Source: Carallia brachiata (lineage: Eukaryota > Streptophyta > Magnoliopsida > Malpighiales > Rhizophoraceae). From it: DNA of 64,000 nt. Of this stretch, positions 44,910 through 55,611 are shown in pieces. Every line of letters begins with the position of its first letter. The first letter of the stretch is position 1. The stretch covers positions 11,273,432 through 11,337,431 of the forward strand of contig JADCRB010000068.1 of the NCBI GenBank assembly GCA_021464245.1, written 5' to 3'. The translations under genes and the position numbers were made by a program. Below the pieces are notes generated by a model, which saw only the letters and a program-made list of their open reading frames with translations, did not search any database and was not told the DNA's origin.

Positions 44910-46810
44910 TATTTAGAAAGGCAAAAACTTGTTAGTTTTTTTTATAAAAAAATTAAGTAAAATTAAATGACTTTAACAAAGTAATAACAAATAATTATAT
45001 AATTTTATCAAATAATATTTTTAATAATTTATTTATTTTTTATATTTTTATAAATGGGAAAAAGTTTAATAGCCGGAGTAAAAATTTTTGAAAAATTTTT
45101 TAGAACTGCAACCAACTGCATTTATTTTGCAATCAACTGCATTCATTGTGTAATAAAAATATAAATAATTTTTTTTTCTTCATTTAATTGTACTTATAAT
45201 TAAAATAATTGTACAATAAATTTAATCAATTTTATTCCAATAATTTTTCTGATAAATTGCTCCAACCATGTAATGCACCCAAATAAATATCTATATCGCT
45301 TATTGTTACTTTACAGCTATATGACTGAAGCCACAAAGCAGCCACAAAAGGCGTTGGATCGTGCATTTGATATATCATAGTTTTCTCCTGTTTTACTTAA
45401 ACATAGAGGCCTTAAAACGAATTGTTACATAGATTTTAGTTTGAGTCACGTTCAATACAAAGTCATTTTTTATCAAATTATTTTTAGAATTAAGTTTTCT
45501 TTTAGCCATTTAAATTCTTATTGACTTGCGAATTGACAAGATATTATTTAAAAATTAAATTTTAAGTTTTATTATATATTAGAGTATTTTTAAATATTAT
45601 TAATTATTATTTATTATTTATATATTAACTTGTCTTAAATGTATATATTTTTATACTAAAATTTGTCTACAAATTAATTTTTAAATGAAATATTTGAAAT
45701 ATATAATAATTCTTTAATAAAAAGGGAGCGAACTTTGACCGATGAATATTTTGCTTACGTAGACAATATTTGACTATCACATAGCAGAGATAATGGGAGA
45801 ATGACAGAGAAGGACGAAAAAAACATTCATGAAACGAACTTGAAGGATAGAATTAAACAAAAAAAATGAACAAAAATCAAAAAGTGCCCAGACGTGATCG
45901 GCAAAATCATACTTTTCTTGTTCTTTATTTATTTATTTATTTATTTACTTTTTTTTTTTTTGTCCGATTCCAGATGTATAGATGACTTTAAGGCAATCTA
46001 TAAATGAAAGCCCAATCTATACGTCGTCTAGGGCCAACGCCATTTTGGCATCCATCTTGGCCTTGTACAGGTAAAATTGTTGTGTTAGCAGCCTAAAACA
46101 ACAATTATCCCATATAAGAATATTAATATTAATGCCTGTGGAGGTTGAGCATTTGTTTAACTGATTGGGGGAGTTGTTTCTCAACTAATCAATAGATGGA
46201 GATTCCCATCCCACCAAATCTCACTTTTTCCTCCCCAAATATCTAATAGAATTCCTTATAGATAAAAAAAAAAAGAATATTAATGCTTGTGTCACTTGGA
46301 CCAGGGCCCTTGAGTGTGATTAAATTTAGGCTACTGTTGATGCAAATTTTGTTATAATTATTCAGACTGTTCATAATTCGTACTACTAGATATGAGATTT
46401 TATATTTTTTAATAGAATTGTTGCAGTGTCATTCTCGCTTTTTTATTTTTTTGATAAAAAAAAGAATATTAGTGCCTGACAAAAAAAAAAAGAATATTAG
46501 CGCATGTAAAGTCAAAATATATTTGTAAATAATAATTTTCAAAAAAAAACGAGTTGTTACAACTCTTCAATGCAAAATAGCCCAATTATCAGTCATACCC
46601 TTTGTTTTTCCTTGTAACTTAACAAAAAGATCTTTGTTGTTATCTAGTTGCTCTAACATGTCCACGAATCAAGATTTTAATGTGACAATTTCGATAGATG
46701 CATCTTAGGATTATATGTCATATGGTGAAACCTGTTAAAGAACATAACCCATGCATTTCATACTCCCATCCATTTGGATTAAGGAAAAAGGTACATGTTC
46801 TGAGCAACAG
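44910..46810. other. Intergenic spacer
   Basis: AT-rich. It contains a direct repeat of the CAACTGCATTTATT / CAACTGCATTCATT type at 45.11-45.14 kb, a (TTTA)n tract near 45.93 kb, and repeated AGAATATTARYGCMTG blocks at 46.27-46.51 kb. No gene is seen. Confidence 0.5.
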
Positions 46811-47309
46811 GCGAAATATATTTATTGAGTTTTAAATTTTTAAATTTTTTTTCATTTAAATCCTAAATTTTTTTAAGATTTCATTTCAGTTTTAAACCTT
46901 TTGATTTTATTTCAAATCAATCTTTCCGTTAGTCAAACCGTTAAAAATTACTGTTGACTAACGTTAAAAATTACTGTTGACTAACGAAAATTTTTTTAAA
47001 AAGGTAAAATACACCATTTTAATTTACCATTTAATAAAAATATGTTGTGTAATCTTAAAAAAAATAAAATAAAAATAAAAAAATTTAAAATGTCAACTTA
47101 CATGTTACTATTTGAGAGTAAAATACAAGTATTTAATAACAAAAAAAATTTAAATAATATATTTTACCTTTTTAAAAAAATTTCTGTTAGTCAACAGTAA
47201 TTTTTAACGGTTTAACTAACGGAAGGACTGATTTGAAGTAAAATCAAAAAGTTTAAAACTTAAATGAAAAAAAAACCTAAAAGTTTAGGACTAAATAAAT
47301 GCATATCCT
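46811..47309. mobile_element. MULE-like foldback element with 10-bp target-site duplication
   Basis: Long imperfect terminal inverted repeats of about 190-200 bp. Shared arm landmarks are TTTATTGAGTTTTAAA (left) against ATTTATTTAGTCCTAAA (reverse complement of right), GGTTTGACTAACGG-type blocks and TTAAAAAGGTAAAATA. TGAGCAACAG at 46801-46810 and TGAACAACAG at 47310-47319 flank it, matching at 9 of 10, the length typical of Mutator-superfamily insertions. The left arm carries a perfect 23-bp tandem duplication (46939-46961 and 46962-46984) that is single in the right arm. There is no coding capacity. Confidence 0.75.
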
Positions 47310-47337
47310 TGAACAACAGTTGTCAAATGAATGTCAA

Positions 47338-47469
47338 TAATACAACAAGTTTAAAATTTTTTATAATTATAATAATAAAATGTGAAATGAAAATATAATA
47401 ATTTTTTTTCTCTTTTTAGTTACATTTTTTATCAATGTAGTTGTGAAAAGTTTTAAAATTGTTGTATTA
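47338..47469. repeat. Small MITE-like inverted repeat
   Basis: The left end AATACAACAAGTTTAAAA and the reverse complement of the right end AATACAACAATTTTAAAA match at 17 of 18 positions. The element is about 130 bp with an AT-rich centre (ATAATTATAATAATAAAATG). A related centre occurs at about 16.27-16.34 kb. Confidence 0.65.
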
Positions 47470-47599
47470 CGGGTATTTCTCTTACAAATATTCCTCCGGA
47501 TCTGTACCCGTGCTCTTGGATTAAAGATGAAATGAGCCAAACTGTGGTGTGGGCAGGTGCAGATTCAAGTTGGGGGTGAGGAGGGTTAATTAGCCTCAC

Positions 47600-47740
47600 T
47601 GAATCCTTCGCTTATCTGTTATTGGTGTATGCATTAGTTGAAGCTATGTATAATTGGCTCAAGGGTAAGTGCTCGTGTCCCCCTTCCTTTTCTCGAGTTC
47701 TAAGTTTGAGACCTCCTTGGGATGGGATGCTTCAAATGCT
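47600..47740 (+). repeat. tRNA-derived SINE candidate
   Basis: TGGCTCAAGGG at 47655-47665 fits the pol-III A-box consensus TRGYNNANNNG at every defined position. GTTTGAGACC at 47704-47713 fits the B box with one mismatch. The spacing of about 39 nt suits an internal promoter. No cloverleaf can be drawn, so it is not a functional tRNA. The 3' end and target duplication are unresolved. Confidence 0.5.
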
Positions 47741-48699
47741 TTTTTTCTCCTTGTCACCCGGCTTGCTACGTATTTTTTCAAAAGTTATTTTCATTAATGT
47801 CTTTTCTTCATTTATCTTTGAAATTGCTGCAGTGATTTTTTTTGGTTTCAGTTTTCATACTAACAATCTTTTTATAAATATTTTAACTTTTGATGAAATA
47901 AATTATTAGCAATAGACATTATTAAAAAGCAAAAATCTTTAAAAACATATTATATATATATATGTGTGTGTATAACTGACTTTAATTTGACTGATTAAAA
48001 TAGATTCGAAAAAAAAAAAAACAAAAAAAGCTTTCTCTATATTGAAAATCATAAATAATCTATTATGTAACTAGAGATATATGATTAAATGATAACTATA
48101 TAAAAAGGGATATACTTGATTATATAAAAAAGAAAAATATAATTTTAAAATATTAAAACTCATAAAATATAACTATAATGTTCATTATTTAGAATAATTA
48201 ATATAATATTTTTTATTTATCATCATATATATTAGTTTTGCTACTGGATTTGTATATATGAAGTTTGTTCTCTTGAATATTTTTTCTAGATCCGTGACTT
48301 GTTGTAGGGCTTTGAGTCATTTACCGAACAACCAAAGGGCAACTCATTAATAAAGGTTTCGAAGTGCTTGCTAATTTTAGAGGTGACTCCTTTGATATTT
48401 GAGCTATTTTTTTTTAAGACTCATCTATGCTTCATTAGTGGCATTTGGAAGTACAATAACCTTGTTTCACTTTATTGTAATTACTTGGATGACATAGCAG
48501 CCTTTAATGTAACTCTTATTCATCGCAGGCAAAAAGTATACAATAAATGGCTTTAACCAGTCCTGAAAGGCCAAAACCCTTTGTTTTTTCTAATACATCA
48601 GAAAAGAAATAAAACTAACTACTTGTGAATGAAAATAACACTAATACTATCATCGTCTAAGGATGACATAATCACCAACGAAGAAAGATAAAAAAAAAA

Positions 48700-48797
48700 C
48701 CTTCATCTAAATCACATTTCACTCCTGCTTTACTAAGGAAATCAACACAAGAGTTATCCTCCCTTAAAATATGCCTCAAGTCCACATCCAAAAGGCC
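48700..48797 (-). other. RNase H-like (RVT_3-type) retroelement fragment
   Basis: One minus-strand frame reads DVDLRHILREDNSCVDFLSK followed by AGV. This matches the end of plant LINE-type RNase H domains (H-x-x-RE-x-N-x-x-x-D-x-L-x-x-x-G). It abuts the point where homology between the two DUF26 copies stops. The fragment is about 30 codons with no flanking reverse transcriptase. Confidence 0.5.
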
Positions 48798-48800
48798 GAA

Positions 48801-49534
48801 ACCATTAAACATTAATGAAAGAGTAAATCTCATATCTAATGCTGCAACTGGCACAAGCAATTAACCTGCCCACCTTGTTTCCCGTGGCAATTGCGTTTAA
48901 GCATACGGATGATATAATTAAGGCACCTCCTGCACTTAAAGTTATCAAGATCCCTGGTGCATTGGGCCATCCCTTAAATCTTTTGTGAACCCCATACTTC
49001 TATTTCCCCGGTGGCATATAGTATCATATTTGAGTAAGCCTGCGCGGCCACCTGGCGTAGCAGTTTGGCTTTCTTTTTGTTGAACAGCCCAGGATTAATA
49101 CTAATAGGGACACTTTGCTGCAGGTTGCACGTATGGAATTTGTGTTGGTAGTCAGCAAGGTTAAGGATTTTTTCATTTGAATACTTCAACATGCAATTGT
49201 CATAGCAAATGATTGCCGCTTAAGGGGAACGCCTCCGGATCTCAATGTCTGCCTCAAAAATGCAGTCTAAGCAATTGGGAGTTTTGACATCACCTCTGCA
49301 AAGAGCAAGCCCGGATAGTTCTCCGTCTTGGACTGTACTATAACCATTGTTCAGACGAGCGACAAACGTGAGGTACGCAGAAAGCTGGTTCCGGGAGGAT
49401 TCATAAGAGTCACCGCCACTGAAGGAAGGACCTAAACATTGGTGGAAGATGGGGTCAGCTCCAATAACCGCTTTTGCAAGGAGTGCAAATAATAGCAAAT
49501 AACAAGCAGAATCCAAGGATAGGTTGTCTTCCAT
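48801..49534 (-). pseudogene. Cysteine-rich repeat secretory protein (DUF26), broken tandem copy
   Basis: Paralogue of the intact gene at 50.7-51.5 kb, on the same strand about 1.1 kb away and with near-collinear protein. The ATG at 49534 opens MEDNLSLDSACYLLLFALLA, a signal peptide ending before ADPIFHQC. The first DUF26 keeps C-x8-C-x2-C (CRGDVKTPNCLDC). The frame then hits TAA (49222-49220) where the intact copy has the TDK of RRCPTDKAA, alongside a two-codon deletion and loss of that Cys. A second TAA (48976-48974) replaces the Tyr of KIYGLAQC. The second motif CTRDLDNFKCRRC is still readable. A small insertion shifts the frame after GGQ near the C-terminus. With two stops and a shift, no full protein is possible. 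A truncated one-domain secreted product of about 104 residues is conceivable. Confidence 0.85.
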
Positions 49535-50675
49535 GAGTTGGTTGCTTTTGTAATTGAGTTTCACACTTTTTTTTTTTTCTTTTTCATGCTTTGTACCAAT
49601 TGTCAATATTCGGTATCAAAATTGCGGGGATGGATGAACAAGTTCCACTCAAGGCTTCTTTTGTATGGAAATTAACGTATCACAAAAAATTGCCGACCGA
49701 TTATGGGTCGACTTTCATCACAGGATACCTTTTTTTTTTTTGACAGGATACCTTTTTTTGTAAGGAAATTAATGTATCACAAAATTCTGGGTCCCCGACT
49801 TTTGTTATCTTTGTATCCATAGAATTATCAGGTAATCTAATGCTTTCCTGAGCATATATAAATGACTCTACGTACTGTGACTCAGATTTTTGACATAGGC
49901 CTGACGTAGGCTCTGTTGGTGACGTCATGATGATGTTACTCATAATAATAATTTTTGAATTGTTTTTGTGATTTTCAATATTTAGGGAATTTTCAAACTT
50001 TTTTGAAATTTCTATAAGGTTTGAAATGTTGGATTTTTTTTTTGAATTTTTTGAATTTCGCCATCTTTATGGAATTGTTTTTAATTTGTTTGAAATTTTT
50101 CATAATTTTTGGAATTTTATGGATTCATTCGTAATTTATAAAAATTACCAGTCCTACTAATTGTTAAAATTTTTATTTTTTATCTGTTGCCAATTATATA
50201 ATTTAGAAATTGAATTAAATAATTGAGTTCAATGTCATCTTTTACAAATCATCAATTATCAACATGTCCAAAAACGAAGATAGTAAGGCGCCCAGTTTGG
50301 ATAGATGCATTGTAGAATTATCTGTCATGTTGTGAGATCGATACATTCATAGAATCATAGCCCCATTCATTAGGATCAAAGTTCATGCAGTTGGGAACCA
50401 CAGCGACTAATTAATTAATTATACGTTTGATTGTTTGTATATTTAAGCTTTCCTTTTGCAAGGCTCTCAGCGTGCTGCTTTAGTGGCAATTGAAAAATGA
50501 ACTTTATTTCACTTCAATTAATGATACAACACAACAGTCTTTCATATCAAATTTATTATTGTCTCCGGTGTATAGCATAGTAGAGACTATATATATATAT
50601 ATATATATACATATAGAGCGAAAACCATACACGGACGGAGAAATGGATGGCTTTAACCTCCAGCCCCCTAAAACA
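49535..50675. other. Spacer between the tandem DUF26 copies
   Basis: Promoter side of the broken copy and 3' flank of the intact one. It includes a direct repeat of CAGGATACCTTTTTT at about 49.72-49.75 kb and a (TA)n run at 50.59-50.61 kb. No gene. Confidence 0.5.
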
Positions 50676-51461
50676 TTAAACATTCACGAAAGGGTGTACC
50701 TCATATCTAATGCTGCAACTCGCAGAAGCAATCTGCCCACCTAGTTTCCCATCACAATTGTTTATAAGCATACCCATTATTCGATGAAGACACTTCCTGC
50801 AATTACGAAGATAAAGATCCCTGGTGCATTGTGCCAACCCATAAATCTTTTGGTTTAGGGAATCCCCTACTTCTATTTCTCGGGTGGCATATCGTCTTGT
50901 AGTCGAGTAAGCCCCAGCGGTGACCTTTTGGAGCAGCTCGGCTTTCTTTTGGTTGAATAGCCCAGGATCAGCGACCCCTTGCAGGTTGCATATATAGAAG
51001 TTGTGTTGGTAGTCCGCGAGGTTAAAGAAGTTTTCGTTTGAATACTTCAACATGCAATTGTCATACCAAATGATTGCTGCTTTGTCCGTAGGACAGCGCC
51101 TCCGGATCTCACTGCTTGCATCTGTAAGGCAGGTTTGGCAATCGGCAGTTTTGACATCACCTCTGCAAAGAGCAACCCCATATACTTGGTCATTGGGTCC
51201 CTCGCGGTCTGCACCATAGCCCTCACGATTAGGAGCCCAAGATCTGAGATTGACAAAAAGCTGGTTTAGGTAGGATTCGTAAGAGTCATCGACACTGAAG
51301 AAAGGGCCTAAACAGTAGTGGTAGATTGGGGCAGCACCAAGAGCCACTTCTACAAGAAGGGCAAATGATAGGAGGTAAGCCAACTTTGTTACAGACATCC
51401 TCGTGCAATGCTTGCCGAGGATGTCTTTCATGTACTGGTTGGTTGCCAAATTACATCCCAT
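50676..51461 (-). CDS. Cysteine-rich repeat secretory protein (two DUF26 domains)
   Basis: Secreted or plasmodesmata/apoplast-type plant protein of the CRRSP38-like group. Related DUF26 proteins bind mannose or act in antifungal defence, but the role here is not known. It is a single exon of 261 codons from the ATG at 51461. The best signal peptide starts at the internal Met22 (51398: MSVTKLAYLLSFALLVEVAL), so either Met may be used. Two DUF26 units each carry C-x8-C-x2-C: C99/C108/C111 (CRGDVKTADCQTC) and C212/C221/C224 (CTRDLYLRNCRKC). There is no transmembrane or kinase segment, which excludes a CRK receptor. The protein ends SCSIRYEVHPFVNV, the usual family C-terminus. It is tandem with a broken copy downstream. 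Confidence 0.92.
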   Translation of the reverse strand: MGCNLATNQYMKDILGKHCTRMSVTKLAYLLSFALLVEVALGAAPIYHYCLGPFFSVDDSYESYLNQLFVNLRSWAPNREGYGADREGPNDQVYGVALCRGDVKTADCQTCLTDASSEIRRRCPTDKAAIIWYDNCMLKYSNENFFNLADYQHNFYICNLQGVADPGLFNQKKAELLQKVTAGAYSTTRRYATREIEVGDSLNQKIYGLAQCTRDLYLRNCRKCLHRIMGMLINNCDGKLGGQIASASCSIRYEVHPFVNV

Positions 51462-52781
51462 TCGTATGCTTTTATAATTGAGCTTTCCACTTTTAATTAA
51501 TATTTTTTTTTATATAGAGTTTGTGCCAATTTTTGGGATCAAATTGCCGGATGCACGAACAAGTCCCACTAAAAGCTCACAAAAAAGGGTACTTGCAATG
51601 TGCTGCCAGAGCATCAAACATCCAACAAAACTGCCCACTTATACATTGGAAAAAAACTACATGGCCTGCTTGAAGCGCGGTTATTCATTGGTTGGTCTTG
51701 CAGTCCCACTTTAATTGTGACGTAACGTTGTTTTACTGCAACAAACTCTACCTACAAGATAATGCTTTTCTGATACAGTAAGCTTTACTTATTATTGCAA
51801 CATAAGGGTCCTATATCAGGGAGAAATTTTTTTTAAAAAAATTTCTTTTTAAAAAATAAGCTTTAATGTATACTAAATATATTTAAAGTAATATTAAATA
51901 CATTTTAAAATTTATTTTTTGCAAAAAAATTTTAAAAAATAAGTTTTACGGTAATACTAAGTATATTTAAAGTACCATTAAATATGTTTAAATTTTAATT
52001 TTTTTATAAAAATATAAAAACTAAAAAAAGAAAAAAAATTAATACATAGTAGCGTGCTTACTCTGCGTAGAAATTCGTGCGACCATACAATCAATTTCAT
52101 TATTATTATGTTTTTGCATCACGGGATTTTGTCGTATTATTATTTAATTTTTTATTTTTTATGGTTACTTAAACGATTGATTGAGAAATAAATTAAATTT
52201 TTTTTACTACATTTTAGACTATTTTTCATTTTTAATATTAAAACTCCTTTACATAAATTAAATTACCCTCAAAAAAATATTTAAAAATTTTATTATTTTT
52301 TGACTTGTCACATAAATTAAATTTGTCAGTTCTTACTCTTTTTCATGAATATTTATATAAATATTATATTTTTATTTTTCAGTAATTCTTCAATAATATT
52401 TTTTCACTTTAAATTTTTATTAATATTAATGCTTAAAAAATATCTCAAATATTATTTTTTAAAAACTTTATAGTAAATATTAATTATTTTTTAAAAAAAT
52501 AAAAAATACAATAAGAAAACTCTCAATATTATTTACAAAACATTTATTTTAAGAATAAAAATTATAAAGTGTAAAAATAATTTTATTAATATAATACATT
52601 AATATAAATTAAAGATCTAAATAAATCATTCAATTATTTAATAGTAACAGTAAATGCATAATTAATTAAATATTTTATTAAATTTTTTAAAAAATAATAA
52701 ATAATAATAATAATCCGCACCAATAATTTTAAATAAATAAATAAATAAATATGTCTTGTAAATAATTTAAAAAAATAAATA

Positions 52782-52819
<38 letters not shown>

Positions 52820-53008
52820 AGATTAAGGCGGATGCCCATGCACTGTCCATTCTAACGAATCTACAAGGCAAACGGGCCCAACTGCATCATCATCCCGAGA
52901 AATTAAGATTTTGACCAAAAAAAAACAAATCCAGAGAAAAAGAAAATGGATCTCGTTGATCAGAGTCACTCCGTTTCTTCTCTCTATGGATCTCCATTTT
53001 AGCAGAAA
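51462..53008. other. Intergenic DNA between divergent DUF26 and Vma12 genes
   Basis: Both genes point outward, so both promoters lie here. Most of 51.8-52.8 kb is AT-rich with short mirrored blocks (AAATATATTTAAAGTA and a TACTAAGTATATTTAAAGTA variant). It ends in a run of about 30 A at 52787-52816. No gene. Confidence 0.5.
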
Positions 53009-55611
53009 ATGAGCAAGGCATCCGACCCGCCACCAGACCCACCCGGATTGTTCATATCCGCTACAGAACCCATTCGCGCTTTTCTCCTCTCGGCTTCAAA
53101 CGATTCCAACCTCTCCCCAGAACTACGAGGCCTCGCCGCCGCCGCCGTCGCCGCCTCCTCCGCTCTCTCTTGTCACAAAAATGTCCACTACAGGTCCCTC
53201 CGCAGCATCTGGACCGGGTCTCCTCCCTCTTCCCGACCCGATCTGACCCACCTCTTGTCGGGATCCGAGCTCGTCTTCACCAGCCCCAAGCCTCGGGAAA
53301 AGGTAAAGAGAAAAAAAAAAAAAATCTGATTTTTGTGTTTCTTTGTGTGTTTTTTAAAAACATCTTCAGTCAGTCAGATGTTCGAACCAAATTAGTCGGA
53401 CCAATACCGAGGTCTCGCTCAAATAAAAGTCTTTTGTTTGGTTGGTTCGCAAGAAAGCTAAGGAAAATCTTGTAAGACTTACTTAGGTTAGGCAACCAGT
53501 GTATTAGTTGTGTTCTTCGGTTACTGTTTAAGTTAATTGTGTCGTAAATTAAAGTTCTTTTCCTCTTCAACCGTTTTCTCGCCGATCAAGCAGACCAGCG
53601 TCCTTGTGTCTTTGATCCCTCGTCGATAGAAAAAAATTAAAAAAAAACAGTTAAATTGGTGCAAATATCTCATAAATTTGTTAATTTTAATTGACTGTCT
53701 GATTGAAAAATGAATTTCGAAATTGATAGTAGTTGTCTTATTTTCCCTCATTTTCCTGTTAACCAAACATGTCTAATGTGTTCTTCAGTTTTAGTGGCAT
53801 TGATCGGTAATATATTAGTTTGTAATATACAATATTCCTTTGAATATAGAGCGAAGAATTGAAGGCGAGATTGAGGAAACTACAGGAGTTGTCAGAGCGG
53901 AATGCTTATAAAGAACTAGTGAAGGACATCACACCGATGAACGATACCAATGAGCCTTTCTCTTCTTATAAGGATCAGCTCGGTTTTGGTGAGTTCAACT
54001 ACTATTTCTTTGTATTTGCTGTCATAATTCTTATATGCCAATCTTATTTCCTGTTAGAAATATGAGCTTTTCTTGTCTGGTGGTATTCATGCCGGGGAAC
54101 GGAGAAAAAAGAAAAAAAAAATTTGCTATTATTTCTACTTCTTAATTGATGGGAATATTGAATTCCTTGCTTTCCATTTACGTGCATTTGTGTATTATTG
54201 GGTTTTGGGTACAGCATGATGGTTATATTGCGTAGCAGGTCGAGCATCTTGTAACTAGACAGAATACTTCAGTTATGAGCTACTATTAGTTGTTCAACAA
54301 TTCTTGGAATGGAAGTTGGAGGGAATGATAGCATTGCTACGACGATATTTGTATTATTATTGACAATCAATTTCAGTAGTTTGTAGTGTTAGATGAGAGA
54401 GGCAATCAGTGCAAATATTCGGGCATCCATGTTATTTTTTATATATTTTTTATTATTGATATTTGTAGTGCTAGACAAGTGAGGCAATCAGTGCAAATAT
54501 TGAGGCATCCATGTCATTTTGCTAACATATGAATAAAACCCATAAATGTATCATCACTTGCCAAATTTTTGAAGCATGTTGCTGAGACCGATTCAGAATT
54601 TGGTGCAATTTGGTTGTGTATGCAAATTTAATTCATTTTGGTCCTGTCTGCAACACAACACCCCCAAAAAACCAAAAAATAAATAAACAAATATTCCAAT
54701 CCACATTCCTTGGGGGTTTTAGTGTTCAATCTAATGCCTGCCATTCTTGTAGTATGTTTTGCTGGGTTTGGAAATCATTCTTGCACAGATTTCATGTGCC
54801 TTACTATAATTTCTGGCAGCAATATCACAGCTACTTTAACTTGTCACTTTCCAATGAACAAACTCTTACATAGCCACTGTCATGTGGTTGGAAGCTTCAT
54901 TACTATTAATGGGTTTTAAGCTCATTCCTATGTAACTGTAAAATGATTTTCATTTAATTAGTTATGCTTCCTTCCTTCTTAACTGAACTCAGTGTCTATT
55001 ATAATTTTTTTTTTCATTGCTTCCATGTGCCCTGCCCCATTATACTCACTGTTTCATATCTGCCATCTTTTGAGTTGATCTTTCTCTGTTCCTGAATGAC
55101 TGTGGGTTCTTTCCCTCGTACACATAAAATGATACCTTCCCCTTCTTTGTGTGCATGTCACTAACTCGCGCTCATTGTGCTGATATCCTCTTCTATTAAA
55201 AAATGTATGCAGGATTGCATGTTGCCCTTACTATGTTTACTGGATATCTTGTTGGGTATGCAACATTCAGAGCTTTATTTGGCCACAATTCTGCTATGGT
55301 AAGATCATATACCATATTAGTGTCTACATGGTCAGCATCTTGGTCATTCTATTCATCATACAAAGATGTACACATGCGTAGTTGTCTGTGTATGTTTAAT
55401 GTACATTATGCATTTGCTGCAATCACTCAATCCTGGTTCATGTAATGGAAGCAATGATCATTTTACTCTTTTTCAATTCCAGAGTGCTGCTGGAGGCATT
55501 CTTGGATTGGTTGTTGGAATGCTTGTAGAAACACTTATTTTCATTATCAGAACTTCCAATCAGGGTCCCAAATCATCCACTTCTGCCTCTAAGCTGAAGA
55601 AAAATCAGTAG
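53009..55611 (+). CDS. Vma12-like ER factor for V-ATPase assembly
   Basis: Endoplasmic-reticulum membrane protein of the Vma12 family, which helps assemble the Vo sector of the vacuolar H+-ATPase. Exons 53009-53302, 53850-53988, 55213-55298 and 55483-55611 join in frame through GT-AG introns to 215 residues. The start ATG opens MSKASDPPPDPPGLF. Residues 1 to about 98 are cytosolic. A charged helical stretch (EELKARLRKLQELSERNAYK) precedes the family signature ITPMNDTNEPFSSYKDQL. Two membrane segments follow at about 147-168 and 176-197. The tail is Lys-rich (KLKKNQ), similar to ER-retrieval tails. Intron 2 is about 1.2 kb and carries a 59-bp duplicated block. There is one such gene in Arabidopsis to my knowledge. 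Confidence 0.9.
54380..54520 (+). repeat. 59-bp direct duplication inside intron 2
   Basis: A 59-bp block beginning TTTGTAGTGTTAGA and containing GAGGCAATCAGTGCAAATAT occurs at 54380-54438 and again at 54462-54520 with a handful of differences. A T/A-rich spacer separates them. Confidence 0.85.
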
